Shown here in pieces: positions 19,048-30,500 of a DNA stretch of 64,000 bases. How positions within the stretch are numbered: the first letter of the stretch is position 1; each line of letters opens with the position of its first letter. The DNA is taken from contig CAMCUP010000005.1 of NCBI GenBank assembly GCA_945878885.1, forward strand, positions 27,208-91,207, given 5' to 3'. Below the pieces are notes generated by a model. That model was not told where the DNA came from. It searched no databases and was given only the letters and a program-made list of their open reading frames with translations. The DNA comes from Polynucleobacter meluiroseus. GTDB taxonomy: Bacteria > Pseudomonadota > Gammaproteobacteria > Burkholderiales > Burkholderiaceae. Position numbers and translations under genes: made by a program.

Positions 19048-19872
19048 ATGAGTAATCACCCTTCCATTCCACCCCTAAGTAAACTGGTATTAATTACTGG
19101 GGCAGCTAAACGCTTAGGGCGCGAGATTGCTCTCGAGTTTGCTAAGCAGGGCTGGGATATTGCCTTGCACTATGGTCACTCGCAAGCCGAAGCATTAGCA
19201 ACCCAAGCCGAAATTATCTCGCTTGGGCGGCAGTGTTGTATTTTTCAAGCCGATTTAATGCTTGATGTAGAAGTTCGGCAGTTATTTACCAAGGTCGAAT
19301 CTGCTTTGGGTCCTTTGTCTTGTTTGGTAAATAGCGCCGCAAGTTTTGACTATGATCGACCAAGTACGCTTGAAGCCCCCTTTCAAGCCGATTTTCTTTT
19401 ACGCACCATGCAACTAAATTTAGCGGCGCCAATATTATTAACCCAATTAATGTATTTACAACAAAAAAAACAAGTCAAAATGAATCAACAGACGCAGCGT
19501 TTATTTATACCTGCTGCAATTCAATTACTTGACCAAAAATTAATTAATCCAAATCCTGATTATTTTTCTTACACTCTTTCAAAAAATGCGCTGCAAGGGG
19601 CTACGCAATTATTAGCCATAGATTTTGCCCCTGAATTACGTGTCGTTGGTTTAGCCCCAGGCATTACCTTGCCATCGGGGGAGCAAACCCAAGCTAGTTT
19701 TTCGCAGGCACATCAAATGACGCCTCTAGGAAGATCCTCAAATCCAGAAGATATTGGTAAGGCCGCAGTATTCTTAGCAGAAGCTCGGGCCATTACTGGT
19801 ACCACCCTTTATGTTGATGGGGGTCAGCATTTATTCCCATCAGCGCGCGATATTATGTTTACAACTCAGTAG
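19048..19872 (+). CDS. Short-chain dehydrogenase, probable pteridine/dihydrofolate reductase
   Basis: The 274-residue protein is a classical short-chain dehydrogenase: cofactor motif TGAAKRLGREIA (17-28), VNSAAS, and catalytic Tyr175-x3-Lys179 in SYTLSKNA. The TGAAKRLGR form, with Arg after the glycine region, is typical of NADPH-dependent pteridine reductases and FolM. The next gene is folB, nine bases downstream, which supports a folate role. FolM reduces dihydromonapterin or dihydrofolate in E. coli. The exact substrate here is inferred from motif and context. Confidence 0.78.
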   Translation: MSNHPSIPPLSKLVLITGAAKRLGREIALEFAKQGWDIALHYGHSQAEALATQAEIISLGRQCCIFQADLMLDVEVRQLFTKVESALGPLSCLVNSAASFDYDRPSTLEAPFQADFLLRTMQLNLAAPILLTQLMYLQQKKQVKMNQQTQRLFIPAAIQLLDQKLINPNPDYFSYTLSKNALQGATQLLAIDFAPELRVVGLAPGITLPSGEQTQASFSQAHQMTPLGRSSNPEDIGKAAVFLAEARAITGTTLYVDGGQHLFPSARDIMFTTQ

Positions 19873-19881
19873 GTCAAATTT

Positions 19882-20280
19882 ATGCAAGTTACTCACCCCA
19901 AACTCAACCTCATGGAATATCGCCGTTTATTTTTGGAAGATTATGAGGTTTATATCAATATTGGTGTCCATGATCATGAAAAAAAAGCCGAGCAGCGCGT
20001 AATTTTAAATGTTGACTTATATATTCCCATCGAAATCAATACGCCCAAAGAAGATCGCCTCGAAGAAGTAGTCGATTATGATTTTATGCGCGAGACTATT
20101 CGATTGCGCACGCAAAAAGGACATATTCATTTGCAGGAAACCTTATGCGATACCATCGCAGATGCCATGCTAGAGCACCCTAAGATAATGGCTGTGCGCA
20201 TTTCTACAGCGAAGCCCGATGTGTATCCCGATTGTGCTGCGGTAGGGGTTGAAATTTTTCGAATTAAACAAATTAATTAA
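19882..20280 (+). CDS. folB: Dihydroneopterin aldolase
   Basis: FolB cleaves dihydroneopterin to hydroxymethyl-dihydropterin and glycolaldehyde in folate synthesis. The 132-residue protein shows the family pattern DYEVYINIGVHDHEKKAEQ, EEVVDYDFMRETIR with the substrate-binding Asp-Tyr, and HLQETLCDTIADAML with the conserved Glu. The catalytic Lys is in STAKPDVYPDCAAVGVEIFR. A second in-frame ATG at 19912 would give a 122-residue protein; the upstream ATG has AGG eight bases before it. It sits between the folM-like gene and ttcA in the same direction. Confidence 0.92.
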   Translation: MQVTHPKLNLMEYRRLFLEDYEVYINIGVHDHEKKAEQRVILNVDLYIPIEINTPKEDRLEEVVDYDFMRETIRLRTQKGHIHLQETLCDTIADAMLEHPKIMAVRISTAKPDVYPDCAAVGVEIFRIKQIN

Positions 20281-20298
20281 AGCTAGGTCTTTATACAA

Positions 20299-21204
20299 AT
20301 GGATCCGCGTAAAGTTGTGTTCGAGGAAAATAAGTTAGAAAAAAAATTGTGCCGTTTAGTTGGGCAGGCTATTGGTGATTTTAAGATGATTGCTGAGGGC
20401 GATAAAGTGATGGTCTGCGTTTCTGGTGGTAAAGATAGCTATGCCATGCTTGATATTTTGCTAAAACTCAAAGAGCGTGCGCCGATTCCATTTGACATCA
20501 TTGCGGTTAACTTAGATCAGCGGCAACCAAACTTTCCTGCCGAAGTGTTGCCAAATTATTTAACAAGCTTAGTCGTACCTTTTCATATTGAGTCACAAGA
20601 TACCTACAGTATTGTGAAGCGCGTTATTCCAGAAGGTAAGACCACCTGCGGTTTATGTTCACGCTTACGTCGCGGAATTTTATATCGCGTGGCGAGTGAG
20701 TTAGGCGCTACCAAAATTGCTTTAGGACACCACCGTGATGATATTTTAGAAACCTTTTTGTTAAATGTATTTTATGCCGGAAAACTCAAGGCAATGCCGC
20801 CTAAATTGCGTTCAGATGACGGTCAACATATTGTGATTCGTCCACTCGCCTATGTGCCAGAGCGCTTACTAGAGCGTTATGCCAATGTGATGCAATTTCC
20901 AATTATTCCCTGTGATCTTTGCGGCAGTCAGCCTAATTTACAACGAGGAGCAATGAAGCAAATGCTACGCGATTGGGAGAAAAAAAACCCTGGTCGAGTA
21001 GAAAGTCTATTTCGTGCCCTGCATCAAATTGTGCCTTCACATTTACTTGATGGCACAGCATTTAATTTTAAAAACCTTGACTCGGCTGAAGCGCTATTGG
21101 GTTTTCAACCGGAGATAGATGGAGATAGGGCATTTGATGAGAGCGCCTCAGAAGTGACTGCTGAAGCAATGGTCACCTTAGGCACTTATACTGCAAGCTT
21201 ATGA
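20299..21204 (+). CDS. ttcA: tRNA 2-thiocytidine(32) synthetase
   Basis: TtcA thiolates cytidine 32 of certain tRNAs using ATP, an iron-sulfur cluster and a sulfur donor. The 301-residue protein has the PP-loop SGGKDSY (42-48) and the Cys-x2-Cys pair CGLC (117-120) that binds the cluster. [13 protein letters not shown] and a second pair CDLC (205-208) follow. The last 30 residues are acidic and poorly conserved. Its stop overlaps glmU by 4 bases. Confidence 0.94.
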   Translation: MDPRKVVFEENKLEKKLCRLVGQAIGDFKMIAEGDKVMVCVSGGKDSYAMLDILLKLKERAPIPFDIIAVNLDQRQPNFPAEVLPNYLTSLVVPFHIESQDTYSIVKRVIPEGKTTCGLCSRLRRGILYRVASELGATKIALGHHRDDILETFLLNVFYAGKLKAMPPKLRSDDGQHIVIRPLAYVPERLLERYANVMQFPIIPCDLCGSQPNLQRGAMKQMLRDWEKKNPGRVESLFRALHQIVPSHLLDGTAFNFKNLDSAEALLGFQPEIDGDRAFDESASEVTAEAMVTLGTYTASL

Positions 21205-22646
21205 ATATTGTTATTTTGGCAGCCGGACAAGGTCAGCGTATGCGCTCAGCATTGCCTAAAGTAATGCAACTATTGGCTGGCAAGCCGATGTTGCAATATG
21301 TGCTCGAAACCGCATTAACGGTAAGCCCAAAAACTAAGCCAATAGTAGTAATTGGTCATGGCGCACCACTAGTAAGCCAATATATCGCCCATTTTGCAAA
21401 GCAAAATACAACTACTTTTAAACTCAGAACCAATATAAGCACTGTAAAACAGGCACAGCAAAAGGGTACTGGGCACGCCTTATTACAAGCCTTACCAAAA
21501 CTTAACTTAGCTGAACCAACACTTGTTTTATATGGCGATGTGCCTTTAATTAGTTCGGCGACATTAAAGCGCTTAATTAAATTAGCCGATGGCGTTGCCA
21601 AGCAAGATTCAGCCTTAGCCTTATTGACACAAGAGATGGTTGATCCCAAAGGCTATGGTCGTATTGTGCGGAATACGGCAGGCGAAGTAGTTGCCATTAT
21701 TGAAGAAAAAGATGCTAGCCCACAACAACAGGCAATTCAAGAAATTAATACTGGCATAATGGTTTTGCCAAGCCAGCACCTCAAGCGTTGGCTGAAGGCC
21801 TTACGTGTAAGTAATGCCCAGGGCGAATACTATCTAACTGATGTAATTGCCATGTCAGTTAAAGATGGCGTACCGATTCGCACTACCCAAGCTAACAATG
21901 CATGGGAAACAATTGGCGTTAATGATCGTGCGCAACTAGCCGCCTTAGAGCGTATTGCTCAGCAAGAAATTGCTAGCAATTTATTAAGTAATGGGGTATC
22001 TCTGGCCGATCCTGCGCGTCTTGATGTGCGCGGCAAATTAATTTGTGGTCAAGATGTCTTTATTGATATTGGTTGCTTATTTGAAGGTGAGATTTCTTTA
22101 GCAGCAGGCGTCAGGGTCGGACCTAACTGCGTTTTAAGAAATACTCAAGTGGGCATGAGAGTAGAGATTCAAGCCTTTAGTCATCTTGATGGGGCAACTA
22201 TTGGCGATGATTGCATCATAGGCCCCTACGCGCGTTTGCGGCCTGGCGCCAATTTAGCCAATGATGTTCATATTGGTAACTTTGTTGAAGTTAAAAATAG
22301 TCAATTGGACTCGCATAGTAAAGTCAATCATTTAGCGTATGTAGGTGATGCCGTCGTGGGTAAGCGGGTAAATATTGGGGCGGGTACAATTACATGTAAC
22401 TATGATGGAGTTAATAAACACCAAACCATTATTGAGGATGATGTATTTATTGGCTCTGATACCCAGCTAGTTGCGCCTGTAAGAGTAGGACGTGGTGCAA
22501 CATTAGGTGCTGGCACTACCTTAACTAAAGACGCGCCTGCAAATCAACTGACCATATCACGCGCTAAACAAGTTTCAGTACCATGGCAACGCCCAGAAAA
22601 AAAAGTGCTTGTTAAGAAAAAATTATCAAGCAAGGGAAAAAAATAG
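21201..22646 (+). CDS. glmU: Bifunctional GlmU: GlcN-1-P acetyltransferase / GlcNAc-1-P uridylyltransferase
   Basis: GlmU makes UDP-GlcNAc for peptidoglycan and LPS. The N-terminal uridylyltransferase half starts with [12 protein letters not shown] and [14 protein letters not shown] and has VLYGDVPLI. After about residue 260 comes a left-handed beta-helix of hexapeptide repeats, with [20 protein letters not shown] and the acetyltransferase active-site region [18 protein letters not shown]. The C-terminus is very Lys-rich. It abuts glmS with no gap (TAG then ATG), so the two steps of amino-sugar supply are linked. Confidence 0.96.
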   Translation: MNIVILAAGQGQRMRSALPKVMQLLAGKPMLQYVLETALTVSPKTKPIVVIGHGAPLVSQYIAHFAKQNTTTFKLRTNISTVKQAQQKGTGHALLQALPKLNLAEPTLVLYGDVPLISSATLKRLIKLADGVAKQDSALALLTQEMVDPKGYGRIVRNTAGEVVAIIEEKDASPQQQAIQEINTGIMVLPSQHLKRWLKALRVSNAQGEYYLTDVIAMSVKDGVPIRTTQANNAWETIGVNDRAQLAALERIAQQEIASNLLSNGVSLADPARLDVRGKLICGQDVFIDIGCLFEGEISLAAGVRVGPNCVLRNTQVGMRVEIQAFSHLDGATIGDDCIIGPYARLRPGANLANDVHIGNFVEVKNSQLDSHSKVNHLAYVGDAVVGKRVNIGAGTITCNYDGVNKHQTIIEDDVFIGSDTQLVAPVRVGRGATLGAGTTLTKDAPANQLTISRAKQVSVPWQRPEKKVLVKKKLSSKGKK

Positions 22647-24479
22647 ATGTGCGGTATTGTCGGTGCAGCCTCCACGCACAATGTTGTTAAAACTCTCGTC
22701 GAGGGTTTACGCCGCCTAGAATATCGCGGTTATGACTCTTGTGGGTTTGCCCTCATCAATGCAGCTAACCCACTGCATCCAATTGAACGAGCACGCACTA
22801 CAGCGCGGGTTGCCGAATTAGCTAGCCAAGCTGATCAATTTACGGGAACGCTTGGTATTGCCCATACTCGCTGGGCAACACACGGTAAGCCCGATACCGA
22901 AAATGCACATCCCCATATTTCGCAAAATTTAATTGCGGTAGTCCATAACGGCATTATTGAAAATTACGAAAGTTTACGTGCTGACTTAAAGCAAGCAGGC
23001 TATATTTTTAGTTCTGAAACTGATACGGAAGTGGTTGCTCATTTAATTCATCAGGTTTATACCGCTCAAGACGAGCGCAATTTAGCCTTGGCGGTACGTC
23101 TCGTATTGCCGCGTTTACAAGGTGCTTATGCGATTGCAGTAATTGCGCAGGATGACCCACAAACCCTGATTGGCGCAAGAGCAGGGTCGCCTTTGGTAGC
23201 GGCATTTGGGAACAATGAAAATTTTTTAGCTTCCGATGCATTGGCTCTGGCAGGTAAGGCAGAATTAATCAGCTATTTGGAAGAAGGTGATATTGCAATT
23301 GTCACAAGCAGTACCATCAAAATAATAGATCAAACAGGTACAATTTTAGCGCGTGATCGTAAGCCAATGCCAGCTCAAGCCGCCGCAGTTGATTTAGGAC
23401 CGTATCAGCATTTCATGCAGAAAGAAATTTTTGAGCAACCTCGAGCCATTGCCGACACATTGGCTAACGTGACCGATTTTGGTCCTGAATTATTTGGCGC
23501 TAATCAACAGCAGTGGCTAGAGTTTGAGCAAATTTTAATTTTGGCCTGTGGCACTAGTTACTACGCAGCTTGTGTTGGCAAGTATTGGCTTGAAGAGCTT
23601 GGTGGCATTTCTACACAGGTTGAAATTGCTAGTGAGTATCGCTATCGTAAAACAGTTTCTCAGCCTAATACCCTAGTAATTGTCGTTTCGCAATCTGGTG
23701 AAACTGCTGATACCTTGGCTGCATTACGCCATGCCAAGAGCTTGGGACACCGTTTTACCTTAGCCATTTGTAATGTCGCTAGTAGCGCAATGGTACGCGA
23801 AACTTCTTGGCACTTCATTACTAAAGCGGGCACTGAAATTGGCGTAGCCTCAACTAAGGCCTTTACTACGCAATTAGTGGCGCTGTATTTATTAGCCGCC
23901 GCAATTGCCAAGCGGAGTGGTGCCTTAAATACTGAGGCGCAAAAAGGATTATTGCGTCGCTTGCGTCAGCTACCTAAAGCCTTATATGCCGTTTTGGCCC
24001 TAGAGCCCCAAATTATTGCTTGGAGCGAGACTTTTGCTAGATGTGAAAATGCGCTTTTTTTAGGACGTGGTTTGTATTATCCAATCGCGCTTGAAGGTGC
24101 TCTTAAGTTGAAAGAAATTTCTTATATTCATGCAGAGGCTTATCCCGCTGGCGAATTAAAGCATGGTCCGTTGGCGCTGGTAACTGACAAAATGCCAGTT
24201 GTGACGGTTGCGCCAAACGATGCTTTACTAGAAAAATTAAAATCAAATATGCAGGAAGTAAAAGCGCGTGGGGGCATGTTATATGTGTTTACCGACCGTG
24301 ATACACAGCTAAAAAGTAGTGACGGCATTCAAGTCATCGGCTTACCAGAATACTACGGCGATCTTTCGCCAATATTGCAAGTAGTACCCCTGCAATTGTT
24401 GGCCTACCATACTGCTTGTGCTCGGGGTACCGATGTTGATAAGCCGCGCAATTTAGCTAAAAGTGTGACGGTAGAGTAG
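22647..24479 (+). CDS. glmS: Glutamine--fructose-6-phosphate aminotransferase
   Basis: GlmS makes glucosamine-6-phosphate from fructose-6-phosphate and glutamine. The 610-residue protein starts MCGIVGAAS, exposing the catalytic Cys2 of the class II glutamine amidotransferase domain, with RWATHGKP and HNGIIENYE. Two SIS sugar-isomerase domains follow ([18 protein letters not shown], the C-terminal [14 protein letters not shown] region) and the ending [12 protein letters not shown] is conserved. It directly follows glmU. No glmS ribozyme is possible, since there is no gap upstream. Confidence 0.97.
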   Translation: MCGIVGAASTHNVVKTLVEGLRRLEYRGYDSCGFALINAANPLHPIERARTTARVAELASQADQFTGTLGIAHTRWATHGKPDTENAHPHISQNLIAVVHNGIIENYESLRADLKQAGYIFSSETDTEVVAHLIHQVYTAQDERNLALAVRLVLPRLQGAYAIAVIAQDDPQTLIGARAGSPLVAAFGNNENFLASDALALAGKAELISYLEEGDIAIVTSSTIKIIDQTGTILARDRKPMPAQAAAVDLGPYQHFMQKEIFEQPRAIADTLANVTDFGPELFGANQQQWLEFEQILILACGTSYYAACVGKYWLEELGGISTQVEIASEYRYRKTVSQPNTLVIVVSQSGETADTLAALRHAKSLGHRFTLAICNVASSAMVRETSWHFITKAGTEIGVASTKAFTTQLVALYLLAAAIAKRSGALNTEAQKGLLRRLRQLPKALYAVLALEPQIIAWSETFARCENALFLGRGLYYPIALEGALKLKEISYIHAEAYPAGELKHGPLALVTDKMPVVTVAPNDALLEKLKSNMQEVKARGGMLYVFTDRDTQLKSSDGIQVIGLPEYYGDLSPILQVVPLQLLAYHTACARGTDVDKPRNLAKSVTVE

Positions 24480-24536
24480 TAGGCAAATCCCTTTAAGAAT
24501 CAGGGAAAAATACCCTTTTATGTTTAAATAAGCTTT

Positions 24537-26213
24537 GTGAATAATTTATTACGTCACCTTTTTGAAATAAGCCAACAACAAGCGTACCGAGCGGTGCGCT
24601 TGTTGTTGGCGACTTTTTGCCTGGGGGTTTTGGGTGCTTGTGCGGTAGGCCCCGACTTTAAGCAACCAGATGCTCCTAAAGTGAGCTCTTTAACTGAAAA
24701 ACCCATTCCCACTAAATTAGCCACGACACCCGAGGTTCCAGGGGGCAGCGAACAAACTTTAGTAGAAAATAAAGACATCCCAGCACAATGGTGGGAATTA
24801 TTTAAGTCACCCGAGTTAGACGTATTAATTCGTAAAGCCTTAGAGCAAAATCCAAATTTAGCCGCAGCTGATGCGGCATTACGAGCAGCGCAAGAGAATG
24901 TCAGCGCCCAAATTGGCGGCCAGTATTTTCCTAAAATTGGCGGTAATGCGAGCGCCACTCGCGAACAATTACCCTATGCCGTTTACGGATTGCCTCGTGG
25001 GGACCCTATTTATAGTCTGTACAACACTACCGTGAACGTAAGTTATGTGCCCGACTTTTTTGGGCGGGCGCGTAGAACAGTGGAAAATGCTCGCGCCCAA
25101 GCAGAGATTAGCCAATATCAGCTCGAAGGCGCATATCTAAACTTAACGTCAAACTTAGTTACTTCTGCAGTGCGAGAAGCGCAACTGCGAGCTGCATATC
25201 AAGCCACTAAGGAAATTCTAGGAGCACAAACCGATTTTGCTAATATTATTAAGCAGCAACTACAGATTGGTACGGTATCTAAAGTAGACCTTACTTCTCA
25301 ACTAGCTTTAGTGGCAAGCTCGCAGGCAGAATTGCTAGTTTATGAAAAAAATGTTGCTTTTGCACGCAATCAACTTGCTGCTTTAACTGGCGAATTTCCG
25401 GGTAGTGCGACTATCAATGGTTTTAATTTAACTGATTTGCACTTGCCTGATCAGTTACCCCTTTCTTTACCTTCAAGCTTAGTTCGCCAACGTCCCGATA
25501 TTTTGACTGCTGAGGCCGTAATGAAATCAACCAATGCCTTGGTTGGAGTGGCCACGGCTAATTTATTGCCGCAAATTACTTTAAGCGGTGCTGAAGGAAG
25601 CGCAGCACTAACTACGGGGGCTTTATTTGGGCCCACTGCAGTACTTTGGTCAATCGCTGGAGGATTATTTCAGCCCTTATTTCAAGGCGGGCAATTGTTA
25701 GCGCAACGCCGCGGAGCAATGGCCAATTATGAGCAAGCAGTCTTTCAATATCAGGCTGCAGTGATCACTGCATTTCAGCAGGTGGCCGATGCACTACAAG
25801 CCTTAGATGCCGATGCCAAGGCCTTAACCGCAGCTACCGATACCGAGCGCTATGCCAAAGAAACCCTTTATTTAGTTCAAGAACAATATCGTCTTGGTAC
25901 TGCGAGTTATCTACAGGTTTTGTATTACCAAACGCAATATCAAAATTCCAAGATTCGCTCATTACAAGCGCAGGCATTACGATTTGCAGATACTGCCGCT
26001 CTATTTACCGCATTGGGTGGAGGCTGGTGGAATCGAACTGGGCCAGCTTATCAAGCTAAAAAAATTGCTAGTAGTCAAGAAGCTAAAGACGAAGGCTTAT
26101 CAAAAACCGCAATCAATTTAATTCCTGCTTCAAACCTTACCTCGACTACCACCACTTCAGCAATTGCCTCAGCTGACGAACCCAATTTAAATACTAAGCA
26201 GATTGTTAAATAA
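24537..26213 (+). CDS. Outer-membrane efflux lipoprotein (NodT/OprM type)
   Basis: This is the outer-membrane channel of an RND tripartite pump. The start is a GTG. A signal peptide follows, ending in the lipobox LGACAVGPDF, with the lipidated Cys at about residue 35. The rest has the two repeats of the TolC-like family (AQWWELFKSPELDVLI, RQRPDILTAEA, QYRLGTASYLQVLYYQTQYQNS). After the family end (GGGWW, about residue 500) there is an extra low-complexity tail of about 55 residues rich in Thr, Ser and Ala. The stop overlaps the adaptor start (TAATG at 26211-26215). Confidence 0.9.
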   Translation: MNNLLRHLFEISQQQAYRAVRLLLATFCLGVLGACAVGPDFKQPDAPKVSSLTEKPIPTKLATTPEVPGGSEQTLVENKDIPAQWWELFKSPELDVLIRKALEQNPNLAAADAALRAAQENVSAQIGGQYFPKIGGNASATREQLPYAVYGLPRGDPIYSLYNTTVNVSYVPDFFGRARRTVENARAQAEISQYQLEGAYLNLTSNLVTSAVREAQLRAAYQATKEILGAQTDFANIIKQQLQIGTVSKVDLTSQLALVASSQAELLVYEKNVAFARNQLAALTGEFPGSATINGFNLTDLHLPDQLPLSLPSSLVRQRPDILTAEAVMKSTNALVGVATANLLPQITLSGAEGSAALTTGALFGPTAVLWSIAGGLFQPLFQGGQLLAQRRGAMANYEQAVFQYQAAVITAFQQVADALQALDADAKALTAATDTERYAKETLYLVQEQYRLGTASYLQVLYYQTQYQNSKIRSLQAQALRFADTAALFTALGGGWWNRTGPAYQAKKIASSQEAKDEGLSKTAINLIPASNLTSTTTTSAIASADEPNLNTKQIVK

Positions 26214-27532
26214 TGAAGATTGTTGATGCCATTAAGAATAAAGTGCTCAAGCTACTGAGGTCTTGGCGAGTGCGCGAAAAGCTTTGCATCTTGTGGGAGA
26301 AAACTAAACACTTATATAAGCGCATTGAGCAAAAAATACGCCCTTACCAGCGTTTTAAAAATACGCGTATGTACGCAAAATTAATGGCGATGACAGAAAT
26401 GCGCCGCCGCATGACGCTAATGTTAGCAGGTGTTTTTTTATTATTAGGCTTAATTTTTGCCTTTAATCAAGCTAAAACAATGTTAATTAAGTACTTTATT
26501 TCAAGCGCTGGATTGCCGCCTGCTTATGTATCAACGACGATCATTAAACCAGAAGAATGGCAGCCCAAGCTTAGTAGTGTAGGCAATATTCGCGCGTATC
26601 GTGGGGTTGAATTAAGCACAGGAGTAGAGGGCTTAGTGCAATTGGTTACCGTGAAGTCTGGTATGGATGTTAAAGAGGGAACCTTATTAATTAAACTAGT
26701 CGATGCCGCTGAGGTGGCGCAACTTCATTCCTTAAAAGCACAAGCTGAATTGGCCAAAGTGATTAATGAGCGCGACAAACAGCAATTGGCAATTCAGGCG
26801 ATTAGTAAAAATGTTTTTGATACTAGCGCAACTGATGCTAAATCGAAACGTGCGCTAGTTGAGCAACAAGAGGCGTTAATCGTCAAAAAGAATTTAAAAG
26901 CGCCATTTAGCGGTCGCGTGGGTATTGTGACGTTAAACCCAGGGCAATATGTTGGCGCAAGCGAAAAGCTACTTACTTTGCAAACTATTGACCCTATTTT
27001 TGTTGACTTCACATTACCGCAAAGTGCAGCTGGGTCTATCGAAGTTGGTCAAACTATTGAGCTTTCGACTGATGCCTATAAGGGCGCATTATTTGCGGGG
27101 AAAATTACGGCGATCAGCCCGAGGGTTGATTTAAATACGCGCAATATTCAAATTGAGGCTTTACTCGCTAACCCAGATAAAAAAATCTTACCAGGTATGT
27201 TTGCTAATTTAAATATTAATTTAGGCGAGAAAGTAAAGTATCTCACTTTACCCTTAACGGCAGTGACCTATAACCCCTATGGATCAACTGTGTTTATTGC
27301 TAAGAAAACCGATCGAATTGGTAAGGATGGCCAAGCGGTTATTGAGGCGCAGCAAGTTTTTGTCACTACTGGCTCGACTCGCGGCGATCAGGTAGCAATT
27401 GTGAAGGGAGTCGATGAAGGTGCCACAGTAGTTACTAGTGGGCAATTGAAATTAAAGAATGGTACGCCATTAATTATTAATAATAAAGTAAGCCCAGCTA
27501 ACTCTCCCAATCCAAAGCCCCAGGAAAATTAG
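26213..27532 (+). CDS. RND efflux periplasmic adaptor subunit
   Basis: The adaptor links the inner-membrane pump to the outer-membrane channel. The 439-residue protein has a membrane segment at about residues 68-84 (TLMLAGVFLLLGLIFAF), then the split lipoyl domain, a short helical hairpin (about 165-220), the returning lipoyl part LKAPFSGRVGIVTLNPGQYV, a beta-barrel and a membrane-proximal domain. Before the membrane segment lies an unusual, very basic cytoplasmic stretch of about 65 residues. The start at 26213 is supported by its overlap with the previous stop, though inner ATG codons exist. Confidence 0.88.
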   Translation: MKIVDAIKNKVLKLLRSWRVREKLCILWEKTKHLYKRIEQKIRPYQRFKNTRMYAKLMAMTEMRRRMTLMLAGVFLLLGLIFAFNQAKTMLIKYFISSAGLPPAYVSTTIIKPEEWQPKLSSVGNIRAYRGVELSTGVEGLVQLVTVKSGMDVKEGTLLIKLVDAAEVAQLHSLKAQAELAKVINERDKQQLAIQAISKNVFDTSATDAKSKRALVEQQEALIVKKNLKAPFSGRVGIVTLNPGQYVGASEKLLTLQTIDPIFVDFTLPQSAAGSIEVGQTIELSTDAYKGALFAGKITAISPRVDLNTRNIQIEALLANPDKKILPGMFANLNINLGEKVKYLTLPLTAVTYNPYGSTVFIAKKTDRIGKDGQAVIEAQQVFVTTGSTRGDQVAIVKGVDEGATVVTSGQLKLKNGTPLIINNKVSPANSPNPKPQEN

Positions 27533-27581
27533 TGTTGATGAATGCACTTAGTAATTTTTATTTATGCCGCGGGCTAGCACG

Positions 27582-30500
27582 ATGAATTGGACTGATCTAT
27601 TTATTCGTCGTCCTGTACTGGCAGTAGTTGTTAGTAGCCTGATTTTAATTTTTGGCTTGAAAGCTGTGACTAGCTTGCCAGTTAATCAGTTTCCTCAAAC
27701 TCAAAATGCCGTTGTAACTATTACGACTGCTTATTTTGGCGCTGATCCCGAAACTATTGCTGGCTTTATTACTCAGCCACTTGAGTCTGCCATTGCACAG
27801 GCACAAGGAATTGATTATTTATCCTCAGCAAGTATTAGCGGAATTTCTACGATTACCGCAACTTTGCGACTGAATTACGACTCAAATAAAGCCTTAACCC
27901 AAATTAATACCCAGATTGCTTCGGTCCGCAACCAATTACCGCCCCAAGCCCAGCAGCCCGTATTAACAGTGCAACTGGGGCAATCAACCGCCGCCTTATA
28001 TATGGGTTTTTATAGTGACGAGATTCCAAATAATAGTATTACCGATTATTTATTACGGGTTGTTAAACCCAAATTAGACTCCATTGCGGGAGTTCAAAAT
28101 GCTGAAATTTTAGGGGGCAGAAAGTTTGCCTTACGTGCCTGGTTAGATGTTGATCGAATGGCGGGGCTAGGGGTTGGGCCAGATGACGTATATAACGCTT
28201 TAGCAGCCAATAACTATTTATCAGCAGTGGGCACTAGCAAGGGTTCGATGGTTGCAGTCGATTTGGTAGCTAGCACTGACTTGCATAACTTAGCTGACTT
28301 TCGCAAGTTGATTATTAAACGCAATGGTGCAGATCTGGTTTATTTAGAACAAGTAGCCACAGTTAGTTTAGGCTCTGAAGATTACAACACTAATGTAGCT
28401 TTTAGTGGCAAGAAGTCTGTTTTCATTGGCATCAAGGTGGCTCCAGAAGCCAATTTATTAGATGTAGCTGCGCGTATTCAAGCGGCGTTTCCGCCCATTC
28501 AAAAACAATTACCAGCTGGTTTAACTGGCAAAATTGTTTATGACTCGACTGCCTTTATCAATACCTCAATTGATGAAGTCATCAAAACCTTATTAGAGGC
28601 CTTGGTCATCGTAACGGCTGTTATCTATTTATTTTTAGGTAGTTTTCGCGCAGTATTGGTGCCGTTAATTGCCATGCCACTGTCCTTAATTGGCGCATTT
28701 TTTATAATGCAAATTTTAGACTATTCAATTAATTTATTAACGCTTTTGGCGCTTGTTTTAGCGATTGGATTAGTGGTAGATGATGCCATTATTGTGGTTG
28801 AAAACGTTGACCGCCACATGAAAGAGGGTAAGTCACCACTTGAAGCTTCGCTCATAGCCGCCAGAGAATTAGGTAATCCAATTTTAGCCATGACCATTGT
28901 TTTGATTGCGGTGTATATACCAATTGGCTTTCAAGGTGGCTTAACGGGCGCCCTATTTACTGAATTTGCGTTTACTCTAGCCGGAGCAGTGGCTGTATCG
29001 GGTGTTGTTGCGTTAACACTTTCGCCGATGATGTGTGCGCAAATTTTTACCGAGCAGCAAGAGGCTTCAGCATTTGTGCAAAAAATTGATGCAATTTTTG
29101 ACCGTATTCATCAACGCTATCAGGCCTTATTACGCAATCTATTGACAACTTGGCAGGTAATCATTGTGATGGGTGCATTTTTATTGCTAGGGGTAGCCTA
29201 TTTATACGCCACTGCATGGTCTGAATTAGCTCCAATTGAAGACCAAGGCATTATTTTGATGCAGGCTGCAGGCCCACCAAATTCAACTACCGATCAAATG
29301 CAGATGTATGCCAACCAGGTATATCAAATCGCAAGCGCAGAACCAGAATACGCGCAAATGTTTCAAATAACCAGCCCAAGCTCAAGTTTTGGCGGGGTAC
29401 TTTTAAAAGATTGGTCACAGCGTAGCCGCAGCGCTAGTGCGTTTCAACAGGATATGCAAAAAAAATGGAACAGCATCGCTGGCGCGCGGGTAGCAGTGTT
29501 TCAATTTCCTGCTTTACCTGGAGCACAAGGACTGCCAGTGCAGGTAGTTATTAATACCACCGAGCCATACGAAAACTTAAATGAAGTGTCGCAAGCAGTG
29601 CTTGATAAAGCCCGTAAAAGTGGCATGTTTTTCTTCGTCGATACTGACTTAAAAATAGATAGACCACAAAATGTTCTTGAGATAGATCGAGAAAAAGTAG
29701 CTGCCTTGGGAATGACCCAAAAAGATGTTGGTAGTGCACTCTCAGCAGCTTTGGGTGGCGCTTACGTGAATTATTTTTCTGTTGCCGGCAGGTCATACCG
29801 AGTGATTCCTCAGGTAAAACAAGTCGACCGATTAAATCCAGAGCAAATTTTGGATTACTATATCCGCACGCCTAGCGGCAATATGATTCAGGCGCGCACA
29901 ATTGCTTCAATTCGGCAAAAGGTCGTGCCGCAGTCTATTAATCATTTTCAACAATTAAATTCTGCCACTATCTCGGGGGTGAGCACCCCGTTTGTTTCAC
30001 AGGCCGAAGTGCTGACCTTTTTAAAAAATGCGATTAAAGAAGCAGCCCCTAATGGCTACAACATTGATTATGCAGGCCCCTCACGGCAGTTTATTGCAGA
30101 GTCTGGCGGCTTCTTAGTGACTATGTTTTTCGCGATCTTAATTGTTTTTTTAGTTCTTGCCGCCCAGTTTGAAAGCTTTCGCGACCCACTTGTTATTCTA
30201 GTCTCGGTACCCTTGGCTTTATTTGGCGCTTTAATTTTTATCAATCTTGGTTTTACTACTGTGAATGTGTATACCCAAGTTGGATTAGTTACTCTAATGG
30301 GCTTAATTAGTAAGCATGGTATTTTGATTGTGCAATTTGCTAATGAGTTGCAAATCGCAGGTCGAAGTAAATTAGAGGCTATTATCGAAGCAAGTAGCGT
30401 GCGTTTGCGCCCGATTTTAATGACCACAGCAGCGATGGTTTTAGGTGTAGTGCCCTTGGTCATTGCTTCGGGTGCTGGCGCAGCAGGTAGGCAATCGATG

